DNA of 40,805 nucleotides from an uncultured Lachnospiraceae bacterium (GCA_910588865.1 CAJUSJ010000033.1:1-40805); one strand, 5' to 3'. Counted from the first letter of the stretch, positions 31,619-39,952 are shown. Notes: generated by a model from the sequence alone, not told the origin. Made by a program: numbers and translations.

Positions 31619-32947
31619 TTACTGCCGCAGCAGGCTGTTAACCTCTCTCTGCAGTTTTAAAAGTCCGCTGTCTATGGACCGTTCTCCGCTGATGATGTAT
31701 CCGATCTCGCTGTCCGCCAGGCTCATGGCCGCGGGATACAGGCGGAAATTAGGCGTTTCCCGGGCTTCCTCCATGACCTGGCAGATGACTTCCACATCCA
31801 TATTGCCGTTTCCCGGGTTGTCATTTCCCAGCACCTGCTTTAGCAGAGGGGATTCCACGGCCTTCCTAAGCACCGGCAGCCCCTGGGAAGCTTCCAGCAG
31901 ATGAAGCTGGGTTTCTTCTTCATAGCACAGCTCCTTGATGAACTCCCAGGCCAGTGTCTCCTGCCTACTCCTGCTGCCGATGCCCATGAGAAGGGTATCC
32001 AGCGCTGACTGGCCATTGCCGTCAGGCCCTGAGGGCAGCTTTACGCAGTCCCACTCAAAATCCGAATATTTCTTGATCCTCCAGGGGTATGGTTTGTAGG
32101 TACGGTACTCGGAAAACGCGAATGGCCGAAAAGCCACCTTTCCCTGATCAAACTCCCTCGCGGTCACCACATATCCTTCATTGACCCCGTTTAAGTCCCT
32201 GACAAACCTGACAGCAGACTCTACCCTGGAATCCGCGAAGCGGGAAATGGTCCCATCCTTTTCAAACAGCGTCGCCCCGTTGGAATCCACCGCTTCTCTC
32301 CAACCGTAATCAAAACAGCCAAACTGGTCGATGACCCCGTCGCCGTCCGTGTCCTTTGTCACCTGTTTGCAGATGGAAAGAAAATCCTCCCAGGTCCAAT
32401 CCGCTCCCGGCATATTAATCTTTTCTTTGTCCAAAAGGGTCTTGTTCACAAACATAAGGGTGGGCACGCTCTCATAGGGAAGGGCATACTGGGTATTTCG
32501 AATATTTCCGTACTGCCAGGCCGCTGGATAATATTCTTCTTTTTCAAACTCTTTGTCCGCCTCCATCAAACGCCCCAGATCTTTTAAGACTCCCATGGAG
32601 GCCAGAATATCCAGCTGGCCCGCGGGGACCATGAACACATCCGGCTCCTTTCCCAGAAGGATCTGCTCCGCCAGCCACTCCGGATAATCCTCTTTCAAGA
32701 TCCCGCTGGTATAGGTGACCTTCACTCCCGGGTGCTTTTCCTCAAACCTTCTGATGGCCGCGTCAATCACCTCATAACAGCTGCCTGTGGGCACATCCCA
32801 GTAGCTTCCCGCGATCATCCCAAAGTGGATCACCTGCCCCTGCCTGGTCTCCCTGAAATTCTCTACAGCGCAGACCCCGGCTATGACAAACAGGATAAAC
32901 CCCACAATGACAGGGATCCAGACCGTCCTTTTATCTCCGCTCTTCAA
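31619..32947 (-). CDS. Membrane-anchored extracellular solute-binding protein (family 1) of a sensor cassette
   Basis: A 442-residue binding protein with a TTG start at 32947, 7 bases after AAAGGAGG. Residues 9-28 form one hydrophobic helix with no proper lipobox, so it looks like an uncleaved membrane anchor instead of a lipoprotein. The rest has the family-1 sugar-binding pattern: FEEKHPGVKVTYTSG, LLGKEPDVFMVPAGQLD, DWTWEDFLSICKQVTKDTDGDGVIDQFG with its Ca-like DTDGDGVID loop. It is encoded right behind the response regulator gene. Together with the receptor upstream it probably helps sensing more than transport, as no permease genes are near (inference). Confidence 0.85.
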   Translation of the reverse strand: MKSGDKRTVWIPVIVGFILFVIAGVCAVENFRETRQGQVIHFGMIAGSYWDVPTGSCYEVIDAAIRRFEEKHPGVKVTYTSGILKEDYPEWLAEQILLGKEPDVFMVPAGQLDILASMGVLKDLGRLMEADKEFEKEEYYPAAWQYGNIRNTQYALPYESVPTLMFVNKTLLDKEKINMPGADWTWEDFLSICKQVTKDTDGDGVIDQFGCFDYGWREAVDSNGATLFEKDGTISRFADSRVESAVRFVRDLNGVNEGYVVTAREFDQGKVAFRPFAFSEYRTYKPYPWRIKKYSDFEWDCVKLPSGPDGNGQSALDTLLMGIGSRSRQETLAWEFIKELCYEEETQLHLLEASQGLPVLRKAVESPLLKQVLGNDNPGNGNMDVEVICQVMEEARETPNFRLYPAAMSLADSEIGYIISGERSIDSGLLKLQREVNSLLRQ

Positions 32948-32960
32948 TGCCCCGCCTCCT

Positions 32961-33644
32961 TTAAGACCGATCCAGATTCCTGGTGGTAACTCCTGTCTGC
33001 ACCGCCCATATGGCCAGCTGGGTCCTGTCCCGCAGATCCAGCTTGCCCAGGACAGAGCTTAAGCAGTTGCGCACCGTCCCCTCTGATAAGTTCAGGGCAG
33101 CCGCGATCTCCTTGTTGGACCTGCCGTAGCCCACCTGCTGGATCACCTTCCATTCGGTCTTTCCAATATCTTCTATGCTCCTGTCGTCTACCTGGATGGT
33201 GTAATTTCCCTTGGCCATCTGGGAAAAAAGACGGACCACCTTCACCGCGATATCCGGGTTGATCATGGCCTTCCCGCTGTACACCGTGCGGATGGCGGAG
33301 GACAGCTCGGCCATGGACACTCCCTTTAACAGATAACCGCTGGCACCGTATTTCAGCGCGTTGTACACATACTCGTCGTCATCAAAGGTGGTCAGGATGA
33401 TGATCTTGATCTGAGGATAATTTTCCTTGATGATCTGGGTACAGGATACCCCATCCATACCGGGCATCCTCACATCCATCAGGATCACGTCCGGTTTTTC
33501 CGAGCGGACAGAGCGGATCACCTCCCGCCCGTCAGCCACGGTGTCGATGACTTCCATATCCTGGTTGGCGGACAGCACGATCTTTAAGCTGTCCCTGATC
33601 AGCTCCTGGTCATCCGCGATAACGATCTTGATCTTCTCTCTCAT
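32961..33644 (-). CDS. NarL/LuxR-type response regulator
   Basis: A 227-residue response regulator starting MREKIKIVIADDQ at 33644, with AGGA 6 bases upstream. The start overlaps the kinase stop as ATGA. The receiver domain has acidic residues D11/D12, the phosphorylation site D57 in VILMDVRMPG and Lys in YLLKG. A LuxR-type helix-turn-helix follows at about 165-220, with key NKEIAAALNLSEGTVRNCLSS. It is paired with the HisKA_3 kinase upstream. It would act on sugar genes nearby, the PTS operon or the sugar-binding genes, but no binding site can be assigned. Confidence 0.93.
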   Translation of the reverse strand: MREKIKIVIADDQELIRDSLKIVLSANQDMEVIDTVADGREVIRSVRSEKPDVILMDVRMPGMDGVSCTQIIKENYPQIKIIILTTFDDDEYVYNALKYGASGYLLKGVSMAELSSAIRTVYSGKAMINPDIAVKVVRLFSQMAKGNYTIQVDDRSIEDIGKTEWKVIQQVGYGRSNKEIAAALNLSEGTVRNCLSSVLGKLDLRDRTQLAIWAVQTGVTTRNLDRS

Positions 33645-34945
33645 TGATGTTCCTCCCCCCATCGGATAGGTATTCTGGCGATAATGTAAAATCCCTCCTG
33701 GCTGCCGTACTCTAAGGTTCCCTCCAAAAGGCTGATTCGTTCTCCCATGTGCTTTAACCCGAACCCCTCTTCCACATTCTTACACCCTATGCCGTTGTCT
33801 GTTACGTGGATGGTCAGCCACTGTTCCGCCTTGGACACCTGGATTCGGATCTTATCCGCGTGGCCGTGGCGGATGGAGTTGGTGGTGGCTTCCTGAACCA
33901 CCCGGTAGATGACTTCCTCCTCATCTTCATGGAATTTAAAAGGCCGCACCTGATTATCAAAACAGATATCAGCCCCAGAGGCTGCCCCTGTATCCTTGAG
34001 CATCTTTACAATGGCCTTTTCCAAGTCCAGCTTTTCTAAAGCGTCAGGCCTGAGCTTGCTGACCGAGCGGCGCACATCGGTCATCCCCTGTCTGGCCACT
34101 TTCCCGATCTTCATCAGCTGCTTTTTCGTGGCCTCCGGGGACAGGTCGATCATGGTGAGACAGGCGTCGATCCCAGCCACGATCCCTGTCAGGGAATGGC
34201 CCAAAGTGTCATGAATCTCCCTGGCCAGCCGGTTCCTCTCCCGCATCTCCGCGTTTTTCTCTGCCTCCTCGGCGTACTCCTTCAGCTTCCGGTTGGCCTC
34301 CTCCAGCTGCTCATTCAGGTTCTGGATCCGCTCCCGTTCCCGGTATTCCCCCTGGATCAGCATGGTCATGTAGAGGATAAAAAGAACCAGGTTCATGGAA
34401 CTGAACACGCTCAGGGTTCCTTTTAAAAACGCCTGGGTGCTGGTACTGTAGGCCGTGAGATAAGATTCCCAGGGAATCATGTTAAAATAGGCTCCAGTGA
34501 GATTGTAATTGATAATGGTATAGAGTCCTACAATGGCGATCCCCAGGATCACTTTCTGGCGGCTTCCTTTCTGGCCCCGGACCATGTCCACCACCACTAA
34601 AAGCACAATGCCGTTGTAATTCATGTTTATGGCCACCGTGGTTCCAATGCACAAAAACATCTCCCCGGCTGTGATCAGGAAACGTCCGTACTTTCCTTTT
34701 CCCTGCCAGAGCTGTCCCACACAGCTCAGCATCACAAGACACAGATAGCTGGTCACAGACATCACGATCATGGTTCTGGGCTTCCAGGGCCTTACCCGGA
34801 CAAGACTTAAAAACATCTCCGCCTCCATGGCATCCACGATCTTGGAGATGCTCAACGCCATGCTGCCTGCCACCAGGCACACTGCCACAAAATTAAGTAT
34901 ATACACTGCCTGCTGTAGATTTGTGATGATCCTCTCTCTGCTCAT
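33641..34945 (-). CDS. HisKA_3 (NarX/DesK-type) sensor histidine kinase
   Basis: A 434-residue membrane kinase. About six hydrophobic helices occupy residues 10-195 with little outside them, so it has no large sensor domain of its own. A coiled coil follows (about 200-240), then the phospho-acceptor His245 in REIHDTLGHSLTG, and an ATPase domain with QEATTNSIRHGHA, DNGIG (383-387) and GFGLKHMGERI. The ATG at 34945 has GGTGA nearby; an earlier ATG at 34990 would overlap the receptor gene and lacks a ribosome site. With no extracellular domain, it may receive its signal from the anchored sugar-binding protein encoded just upstream (inference). Confidence 0.9.
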   Translation of the reverse strand: MSRERIITNLQQAVYILNFVAVCLVAGSMALSISKIVDAMEAEMFLSLVRVRPWKPRTMIVMSVTSYLCLVMLSCVGQLWQGKGKYGRFLITAGEMFLCIGTTVAINMNYNGIVLLVVVDMVRGQKGSRQKVILGIAIVGLYTIINYNLTGAYFNMIPWESYLTAYSTSTQAFLKGTLSVFSSMNLVLFILYMTMLIQGEYRERERIQNLNEQLEEANRKLKEYAEEAEKNAEMRERNRLAREIHDTLGHSLTGIVAGIDACLTMIDLSPEATKKQLMKIGKVARQGMTDVRRSVSKLRPDALEKLDLEKAIVKMLKDTGAASGADICFDNQVRPFKFHEDEEEVIYRVVQEATTNSIRHGHADKIRIQVSKAEQWLTIHVTDNGIGCKNVEEGFGLKHMGERISLLEGTLEYGSQEGFYIIARIPIRWGEEHQ

Positions 34946-34967
34946 ATCCGTCACCGTCTTTTCGGGG

Positions 34968-35945
34968 TCACTGCCACCCGTCGCTGCCATAAAGTTCTAA
35001 GTTATCCCTGGTAATCAGTTCTGTCTTGATCCGGATCACAGACTCCACAGGCTCTCCTTCCAGGATCCGGTAGACCGCCTCCGCCGCCTGCCTGCCGATC
35101 TCCCGGGGAAACTGGGCGGCCGTGGCTGCCATAAATCCTGCCTCAATCATGGATTTGCCGTCCGGAGAGCCGTCTACGCCGTAGACAGCGATGTCCCCGG
35201 CCAGTCCGGCATCCTTTAACGCGGCCATGGTGCCCATGGCCGCCACATCGTTTAAACACATGACGATATCCGTCTCCGGGTACTGCTCCAAAAGCTGTTC
35301 TGTCACCGGCATGGCCAGCTCCAGCTGTCCCAGACAGTCTCCCTCCGCCAGTATGTAAAACTCCTCATGGCCGCCTATGGTGTCTTTGAAACCCTGAATC
35401 CGGTCCAGCCCTGATTTCGCCGCGCTGTGGGTCAGAAGCAGGATATTTCCCCCTGTCTCATGCTCCAGAAGATAGGAGGCGCACTGGACGCCTGCCTGAT
35501 AATTGTCAGACACCACGGTGCAGGAAGCCAGCTCTGACTCATACACATCACTGTCCACCACGATAATGGGGATCCCGGCAGAGGCCGCCTCCTTCAAGGC
35601 CGGGCCGATCTGCTTCCAGTCCACCGGGTTGATAAAGATCCCATCCACTTTCCTGTCGATCATCTCCTCCACCTGTTCGATCTGCTTACTCACATCCAGG
35701 GCAGGATCTCTGGTGATCAGCATATCCCCCCTGGCCTCCAGATGGCTGCGGATCTCATCGTCAATGATCTCGTAAAAAGGATTATTCATGGTCATGTAGG
35801 TGGCCCCAAACCGGCGCTTCCTCCCCTGACTCACAGCCTGGCCGATGCCCTCGCTGGCCGAATACCACATGATGGCCACTGCCAGAACGCTTAAGACAAA
35901 ACCCGTCAGGATCCGCGGCACCTGCCTGTCCTGCTTTCTTTCCAT
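34968..35945 (-). CDS. Membrane-anchored periplasmic-binding-protein-like sugar receptor (RbsB/LacI type)
   Basis: A 325-residue protein with one hydrophobic helix at residues 11-29 and no lipobox cysteine, so it is probably anchored in the membrane with its receptor domain outside. The rest is a Peripla_BP_4 domain of the ribose/galactose-binding type: FGATYMTMNNPFYEIIDDEI, DGIFINPVDWKQIGPAL, IPIIVVDSDVY, and VYGVDGSPDGKSMIEAGFM. It is the first gene of the kinase/regulator cassette and ends 22 bases before the kinase start. No sugar ABC genes adjoin it, so a sensory co-receptor role fits better than transport. Confidence 0.88.
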   Translation of the reverse strand: MERKQDRQVPRILTGFVLSVLAVAIMWYSASEGIGQAVSQGRKRRFGATYMTMNNPFYEIIDDEIRSHLEARGDMLITRDPALDVSKQIEQVEEMIDRKVDGIFINPVDWKQIGPALKEAASAGIPIIVVDSDVYESELASCTVVSDNYQAGVQCASYLLEHETGGNILLLTHSAAKSGLDRIQGFKDTIGGHEEFYILAEGDCLGQLELAMPVTEQLLEQYPETDIVMCLNDVAAMGTMAALKDAGLAGDIAVYGVDGSPDGKSMIEAGFMAATAAQFPREIGRQAAEAVYRILEGEPVESVIRIKTELITRDNLELYGSDGWQ

Positions 35946-36057
35946 GGCTCTCCCATCCTCCTCTATAACAATACAATTATTTTACCATTGCCATAAGGTT
36001 TTTAAAAGCAATAATTCCGGCAGGGAGCCACGAATACCGTGCCCCCCGCTGTCTTTC

Positions 36058-36336
36058 CTATAACTCTGCCGCTGCCTCAAGAATGTGATCCACATTCTTT
36101 TTTCCCCGCCTGGATCCCAAGGTGATAACATATGCCGCCATGCCAGAGACAGCTGCTGTCAATATTCCAAATACTCCCCTCACAATATTCGGATCCGTTA
36201 CAAATCCCGTGTAAGCTGACAGTCCCCCTATGACCATCAGTGACAGCGCGGCTCTCTTCCAGATCCCCAGCCTCCTAAGGGCTTGTGCCTGCATCTTCGC
36301 CTCCCGGATCAGAAATTCTTTTTTTGTCTCTGACAT
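36058..36336 (-). CDS. Small two-helix membrane protein at the end of the PTS operon
   Basis: A 92-residue protein starting MSETKKEFLIREA at 36336, with AAGG upstream; an in-frame GTG at 36345 is too close to that site. It has a basic N-terminal segment, two hydrophobic helices (about residues 30-46 and 56-73) and a short charged tail. I do not recognise a family. It begins 21 bases after the EIID stop, so it is probably co-transcribed with the PTS genes. It could be an accessory or regulatory subunit of the EIIC-EIID complex, but only position supports that. Confidence 0.7.
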   Translation of the reverse strand: MSETKKEFLIREAKMQAQALRRLGIWKRAALSLMVIGGLSAYTGFVTDPNIVRGVFGILTAAVSGMAAYVITLGSRRGKKNVDHILEAAAEL

Positions 36337-36357
36337 AACCTTCACCCTTTCTTCTAT

Positions 36358-37170
36358 TTAGTAGGACAGGCCCGGATCAAAGAATCCAAGGAGAACACCT
36401 ACAAAAGCAATGACAACCAGAATAAGCATGACCATGGTGGGAGAAATCTTTTTCTTGGTCATCAGCCACCAGCAGAAAATCACCGTCCCCGCGGAAAGAA
36501 TCTTGGGATATACGGAATCAAAAGTGCTCTGGAGATGGATGACTCCTGGTATCTCAAAGGAGGTGGTAACGCTGATCCAGCTCGCGGCCACGGCTCCGAT
36601 CACCATGGTACCGATCATGATGATGGACTCCCGGAGCGCCTGGGCCTGTTCGCCCACCAGCATCTCCACGGCCTTGCCGCCCATCTCGTAACCTTTAAAG
36701 TAGGCGAATTTCATTCCAAAGAACATCAAAAGGTTCCATGTGACGATGTAGAAAACAGCGCCCAGCGGAGAACCGTTTCCGGAAAGTCCCAGTCCGATGC
36801 CTAAAAGAATGGGGATCAGGGTTCCTACGATCAGGGAGTCGCCGATACCGGCCAGGGGACCCATAAGACCGGCCCGGATACCGTTGATGGTGTCGCCGTC
36901 AATGGCCTCGCCGTTGGCCTTTGCCTCCTCCAGACCAGCTGTCATACCTACTACCAGGGTACCGATCTGGGGCTCTGTGTTAAAGAATGCCGTGTAGGTC
37001 TGTAAAGCGTCCTTTTGTTCTTCTTTCGTATCGTACAGCTCCTCCACCACCGGGAGCATGGAGCAGAGGTATCCGAAGGTCTGCATGTGCTCCTGGGAAA
37101 AGCAGGTCAGGTTGCCGTAAAACCAGGATAAGAAAGATTTATTCAGGGTTTTCTTTGATAATTTCTTCAT
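36358..37170 (-). CDS. PTS mannose/fructose/sorbose-family EIID component
   Basis: A 270-residue membrane component starting MKKLSKKTLNKSFLSWFYG at 37170, with GAGGAGG 9 bases upstream; ATGs further upstream lie inside the EIIC gene. Family marks are the N-terminal KSFLSWFYGNLTCFSQEHMQ, shown here by key SFLSWFYGNL, the GIRAGLMGPLAGIGDSL loop and several C-terminal hydrophobic helices. It begins 1 base after the EIIC stop. With EIIC it forms the sugar channel; in this PTS class EIID is unique and required. Confidence 0.95.
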   Translation of the reverse strand: MKKLSKKTLNKSFLSWFYGNLTCFSQEHMQTFGYLCSMLPVVEELYDTKEEQKDALQTYTAFFNTEPQIGTLVVGMTAGLEEAKANGEAIDGDTINGIRAGLMGPLAGIGDSLIVGTLIPILLGIGLGLSGNGSPLGAVFYIVTWNLLMFFGMKFAYFKGYEMGGKAVEMLVGEQAQALRESIIMIGTMVIGAVAASWISVTTSFEIPGVIHLQSTFDSVYPKILSAGTVIFCWWLMTKKKISPTMVMLILVVIAFVGVLLGFFDPGLSY

Positions 37171-37171
37171 C

Positions 37172-38014
37172 TTAAATATCCTCCTCATCGTCATCATACG
37201 CGCCTGGGCCAGCTGCCACAGGACGCAGCTTTAACAGCTGGATCTTGTAATTAATCACCGCGAAGAATCCGCCGATCACCGCCGCGCCGATCAGGTTCAC
37301 TCCCATACATGCCGCCAGGGTAAATCCAAAGAAGAATGTAAGGAAATCCGTAGCTTTATTTACCACCTGCTTTAACAGAATGGCCACACCTACCGCGGGA
37401 AGAAGGCTTCCCACTGTAAACAGGGTCTTCATGGCAATGCCATCCATGGGAAGGTAGGTCTTCATCAGGTCCACCATGCTGGAACCCGCCATGGTGATGA
37501 TCACTGTGGGAAGGAAGGAACAGAGCAAATGGGAGATCCAGGGAAGCCCCATGTCTACCAGGTACAGTTTCTTGAAATCTCCCTTTTCCACCGCCTTCCA
37601 GCCAATGTGCTGCCAGACCAGGTTCACGGTAGCTGTCCCGTAGAACAGCACCGTTCCCAATGTTCCCACTGCCGCGCCCAGAGCCGCCGCCATGTCCCTG
37701 GCCGCTGAGGAGGCCGGGTCAAGTCCCATGCCCTTGATGGCGCAGATGGAAAGGGGGATACCGATGTAGCTGATGGCCCGGACATCCGCTGACACGGTTC
37801 CGCCGGGAGTTACCAGGGCTATGTAAATAACCTGTATGGCCGCGCCTACGATGATCCCTGTCCGCATGTCTCCCAGGATCAGTCCCACCACAAGACCTGC
37901 CACCAGAGGACGTCCCAGAGTGTAGTTGCCGAATGTTGTTCCGCCTAGGCCCGGCATACTGGCTAAGCATGCGCAGAGGCCCAGGAGAATTGCCTGAAAT
38001 AAATTGATCTGCAT
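37172..38014 (-). CDS. PTS mannose/fructose/sorbose-family EIIC component
   Basis: A 280-residue polytopic permease starting MQINLFQAILLGLCACLASM. It has many hydrophobic helices, the GLVVGLILGDMRTGIIVGAAIQ segment (key GDMRTGIIVGA) and GGTVSADVRAISYIGIPL typical of the EII-Sor/Man C family. The tail is acidic (DDDEEDI). The ATG at 38014 follows a GGCGG-rich site. It lies between EIIB and EIID genes with close spacing. The sugar cannot be told from sequence; mannose, fructose, sorbose and amino sugars are all possible in this class. Confidence 0.94.
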   Translation of the reverse strand: MQINLFQAILLGLCACLASMPGLGGTTFGNYTLGRPLVAGLVVGLILGDMRTGIIVGAAIQVIYIALVTPGGTVSADVRAISYIGIPLSICAIKGMGLDPASSAARDMAAALGAAVGTLGTVLFYGTATVNLVWQHIGWKAVEKGDFKKLYLVDMGLPWISHLLCSFLPTVIITMAGSSMVDLMKTYLPMDGIAMKTLFTVGSLLPAVGVAILLKQVVNKATDFLTFFFGFTLAACMGVNLIGAAVIGGFFAVINYKIQLLKLRPVAAGPGAYDDDEEDI

Positions 38015-38035
38015 AATTCCCGCCGCCTTTCTTCT

Positions 38036-38530
38036 TTAGTTAAAACCAAACTGCCCTCTGAATTTTGTCCAATTTCCGATGGCCTCATCTTTTAACAACG
38101 CGAATTCCACGCTGTAGCCTTTGTTCATGATATCCTCCAGGGCCTGAGCTTCCTCCTGGGTAATGGACTGATTGTTGCCAAGCTTTGTGGCTCCCGGCCT
38201 GTCATTGCAGGGGCCGATGATCACGGTCTTGATCCCCGGATCAAATCCCTGATCCACCAGGATCTCTTTCATGTCCACAGGGTTCTTGGTAATCAGGAAA
38301 TACCGGTCCTTGCTGTCTAAAACCTTCTGGCATTTCGCCTTCCACTCTTCCATGGTCCACACAAAGGTCTTTTTCCCGGAAGCGCTTTTGTAAGCCGCCT
38401 TGAGCACCGGATTGGTTGCCGCTAAGTCATTGACCGCCACCAGACCGTCACAGGGGTACTCTAAGGCCCACCTGGTACAGGTCTGACCGTGAATCATACG
38501 GTCGTCTACACGCACAAATGATACTGACAT
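38036..38530 (-). CDS. PTS mannose/fructose/sorbose-family EIIB component
   Basis: A 164-residue cytoplasmic phosphocarrier. The active-site histidine is His14 in RVDDRMIHGQ, the hallmark of this EIIB class, which is phosphorylated on His and not Cys. Length matches the family. AGGAGG lies 9 bases before the ATG at 38530. It receives phosphate from the separate EIIA encoded 18 bases upstream and passes it to the sugar carried by EIIC/EIID. Confidence 0.95.
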   Translation of the reverse strand: MSVSFVRVDDRMIHGQTCTRWALEYPCDGLVAVNDLAATNPVLKAAYKSASGKKTFVWTMEEWKAKCQKVLDSKDRYFLITKNPVDMKEILVDQGFDPGIKTVIIGPCNDRPGATKLGNNQSITQEEAQALEDIMNKGYSVEFALLKDEAIGNWTKFRGQFGFN

Positions 38531-38548
38531 AATTGTTTTCCTCCTTTT

Positions 38549-38980
38549 TTAGATATCCGCGTCTTCTTCCTCTGCCATGTTCAGCTCCATCTCCTGAATG
38601 GCATTTCTTGATTCCTGAAGCATACCATCCGCCAGGGCATCCATATTCATCCCGTCCTTCATCATGGACGCTGTCAGCGCCATAGGCAGATTCATTCCCC
38701 CAAAAGCTCTGGTCCGGCCAAGGAGGCCTTTCTGTGACAGCACATCCAGGGCATTGGTGAGAGGTGAGCCGCCGATGATGTCTGCCAGAAGAATGATCTC
38801 GTCCTCCTGCTTTATGGCTTCTATGGCTTTTTGGAATCTCTGTGTAAACACGTCCGCCCCCATCCCGTCTTCCATACTGGCGCTTAAGATATCCTCCCGT
38901 TCTCCTCCCGCAAGCATCTTGAGCACGCTGTGGAGTCCCGGGGCAAAGGTGCCGTGGCTGACAAATACTACATACTTCAT
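38549..38980 (-). CDS. PTS mannose/fructose/sorbose-family EIIA component
   Basis: A 143-residue cytoplasmic phosphocarrier, first gene of the PTS operon. The active His9 lies in VFVSHGTFAPGL, and LLADIIGGSPLTNAL and FGGMNLPMAL are family features. The C-terminus is Met/Glu/Asp-rich. It is free-standing and not fused to EIIB. AGGAGG lies 8 bases before the ATG at 38980. It takes phosphate from HPr. An extended -10 promoter and a perfect dyad lie upstream. Confidence 0.95.
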   Translation of the reverse strand: MKYVVFVSHGTFAPGLHSVLKMLAGGEREDILSASMEDGMGADVFTQRFQKAIEAIKQEDEIILLADIIGGSPLTNALDVLSQKGLLGRTRAFGGMNLPMALTASMMKDGMNMDALADGMLQESRNAIQEMELNMAEEEDADI

Positions 38981-39021
38981 GTAACTTCCTCCTCCTGTGT
39001 CTTTTTCCTTATGATGATGTT

Positions 39022-39030
39022 ATTGTACCA
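39022..39030 (-). promoter_or_regulatory. Extended -10 promoter of the PTS operon
   Basis: TGGTACAAT on the minus strand is a TGn-TACAAT extended -10 about 40 bases before the EIIA start. The -35 region is poor, which would fit an activator-dependent promoter. Confidence 0.5.
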
Positions 39031-39086
39031 ATTACTCTTGTGAGAAACATCTGTCTATTGTCACTGTTTTTTCTCTTTTATTATTA

Positions 39087-39113
39087 CATTTGTCATATTG
39101 GGTGTGACAAATG
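39087..39113. promoter_or_regulatory. Perfect 9-bp dyad upstream of the PTS promoter
   Basis: CATTTGTCA (39087-39095) and TGACAAATG (39105-39113) are exact reverse complements 9 bases apart, centred about 75 bases upstream of the PTS -10. The position suits an upstream activator site. Confidence 0.6.
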
Positions 39114-39135
39114 CCAGGAAATGGAATATCAAGTA

Positions 39136-39175
39136 GGGGCAGGGCCGCTTTAGCGGCCATATTCCTCTCTGCCCC
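39136..39175. repeat. Two-tier inverted repeat between the cell-wall hydrolase terminator and the PTS promoter
   Basis: An outer stem GGGGCAG/CTGCCCC (39136-39142 and 39169-39175) encloses GGCCGC-TTTA-GCGGCC (39143-39158). No T run follows. Function is unknown. Confidence 0.45.
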
Positions 39176-39181
39176 GTGTAC

Positions 39182-39212
39182 AAAAAAAGCCGCCGCAAGC
39201 AATGCGGCAGCT
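39182..39212 (-). terminator. Terminator of the SleB-like gene
   Basis: On the minus strand AGCTGCCGC (39212-39204) pairs with GCGGCGGCT (39196-39188), followed by a run of seven T (39188-39182). Confidence 0.85.
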
Positions 39213-39226
39213 CCTTTTTTATGCCC

Positions 39227-39952
39227 CTAAGAGCGGTAACAATATTTGTGATATCTGGTCTGGAGATACACTCCGTTTCCCTGGCGGAAGCCGGCCTGGT
39301 ACACCACATTGCCAGGCAGAATGCTTCCGTTCTCCAGAAGCCACTTGGCGTTCCTCCAGTTGGCCTCCGTAGGCTCCCGGTAATAATTTCCATCCCAGGT
39401 GCAGGCGTACTGCCCCCTCTGGAACACCACCCCTTTTATGGAATCCGGGTAGGCTCCGTGGTCTCTGCGGTTTAAGATCACAGAGCCGATGTACAGCTGC
39501 TCCTCATCTGGGTAGCACTGACCCTCCCCGCAGATGGCGTGGGCCAGAATGTATAAGTCTTCCTCGGTATAGGATGGCATTGCTTCCTGGGACTCCTCTT
39601 CCTCCGGGATCGGTTCCCCCACAAGCTCCACACAGTGGGAACCATACTCCTCTGCCTCCTGGGTGTTCCTGTTCTGCCACCTGGCCGCCCCTGGACCCTC
39701 GCTTATGGACCTCTGGACCCAGTAGCCTTCCTCCAGGGCCTGTTCTCTGACAGCTTTCTCCAAGGTCTGGCCCACCGCCTGCAGAATCTGCTGGCCCGCC
39801 TCAACCGATACCGCCTCTTCTCCTATATCTGTGAGCCCTCCAAGATCCGCTCCCATATCTTCCCCCGATCCTTCCGCCGCGGTGGGCACAGCAACCACTG
39901 ACGCCATAACCGCCGCGGACATCACCATCTTTACAATCTTGTCCCTTTTCAT
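39227..39952 (-). CDS. Secreted cell-wall hydrolase, SleB/Hydrolase_2 family
   Basis: A 241-residue exported protein. The start MKRDKIVKMVMSAAVM at 39952 gives a normal signal peptide cleaved near PTAAEG; AAGGAGG lies 12 bases upstream, and the open frame to 40003 has no site. An acidic low-complexity linker rich in Glu/Gly follows (about residues 30-140). The C-terminal SleB-type domain has YILAHAICGEGQ with the catalytic Glu, IGSVILNRRDHGAYPDSI and GVVFQRGQYACTWDG. The family cleaves peptidoglycan during spore germination or cell-wall turnover. The gene is single, with its own terminator. Confidence 0.92.
   Translation of the reverse strand: MKRDKIVKMVMSAAVMASVVAVPTAAEGSGEDMGADLGGLTDIGEEAVSVEAGQQILQAVGQTLEKAVREQALEEGYWVQRSISEGPGAARWQNRNTQEAEEYGSHCVELVGEPIPEEEESQEAMPSYTEEDLYILAHAICGEGQCYPDEEQLYIGSVILNRRDHGAYPDSIKGVVFQRGQYACTWDGNYYREPTEANWRNAKWLLENGSILPGNVVYQAGFRQGNGVYLQTRYHKYCYRS

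Noticed and set aside
39087..39125. A sigma-54 promoter for the mannose-class PTS operon, as in LevR-controlled systems
   Set aside because: TGGCATTTGTCAC on the minus strand has the GG element but no GC at the required distance, and no LevR-type activator gene is in the window.
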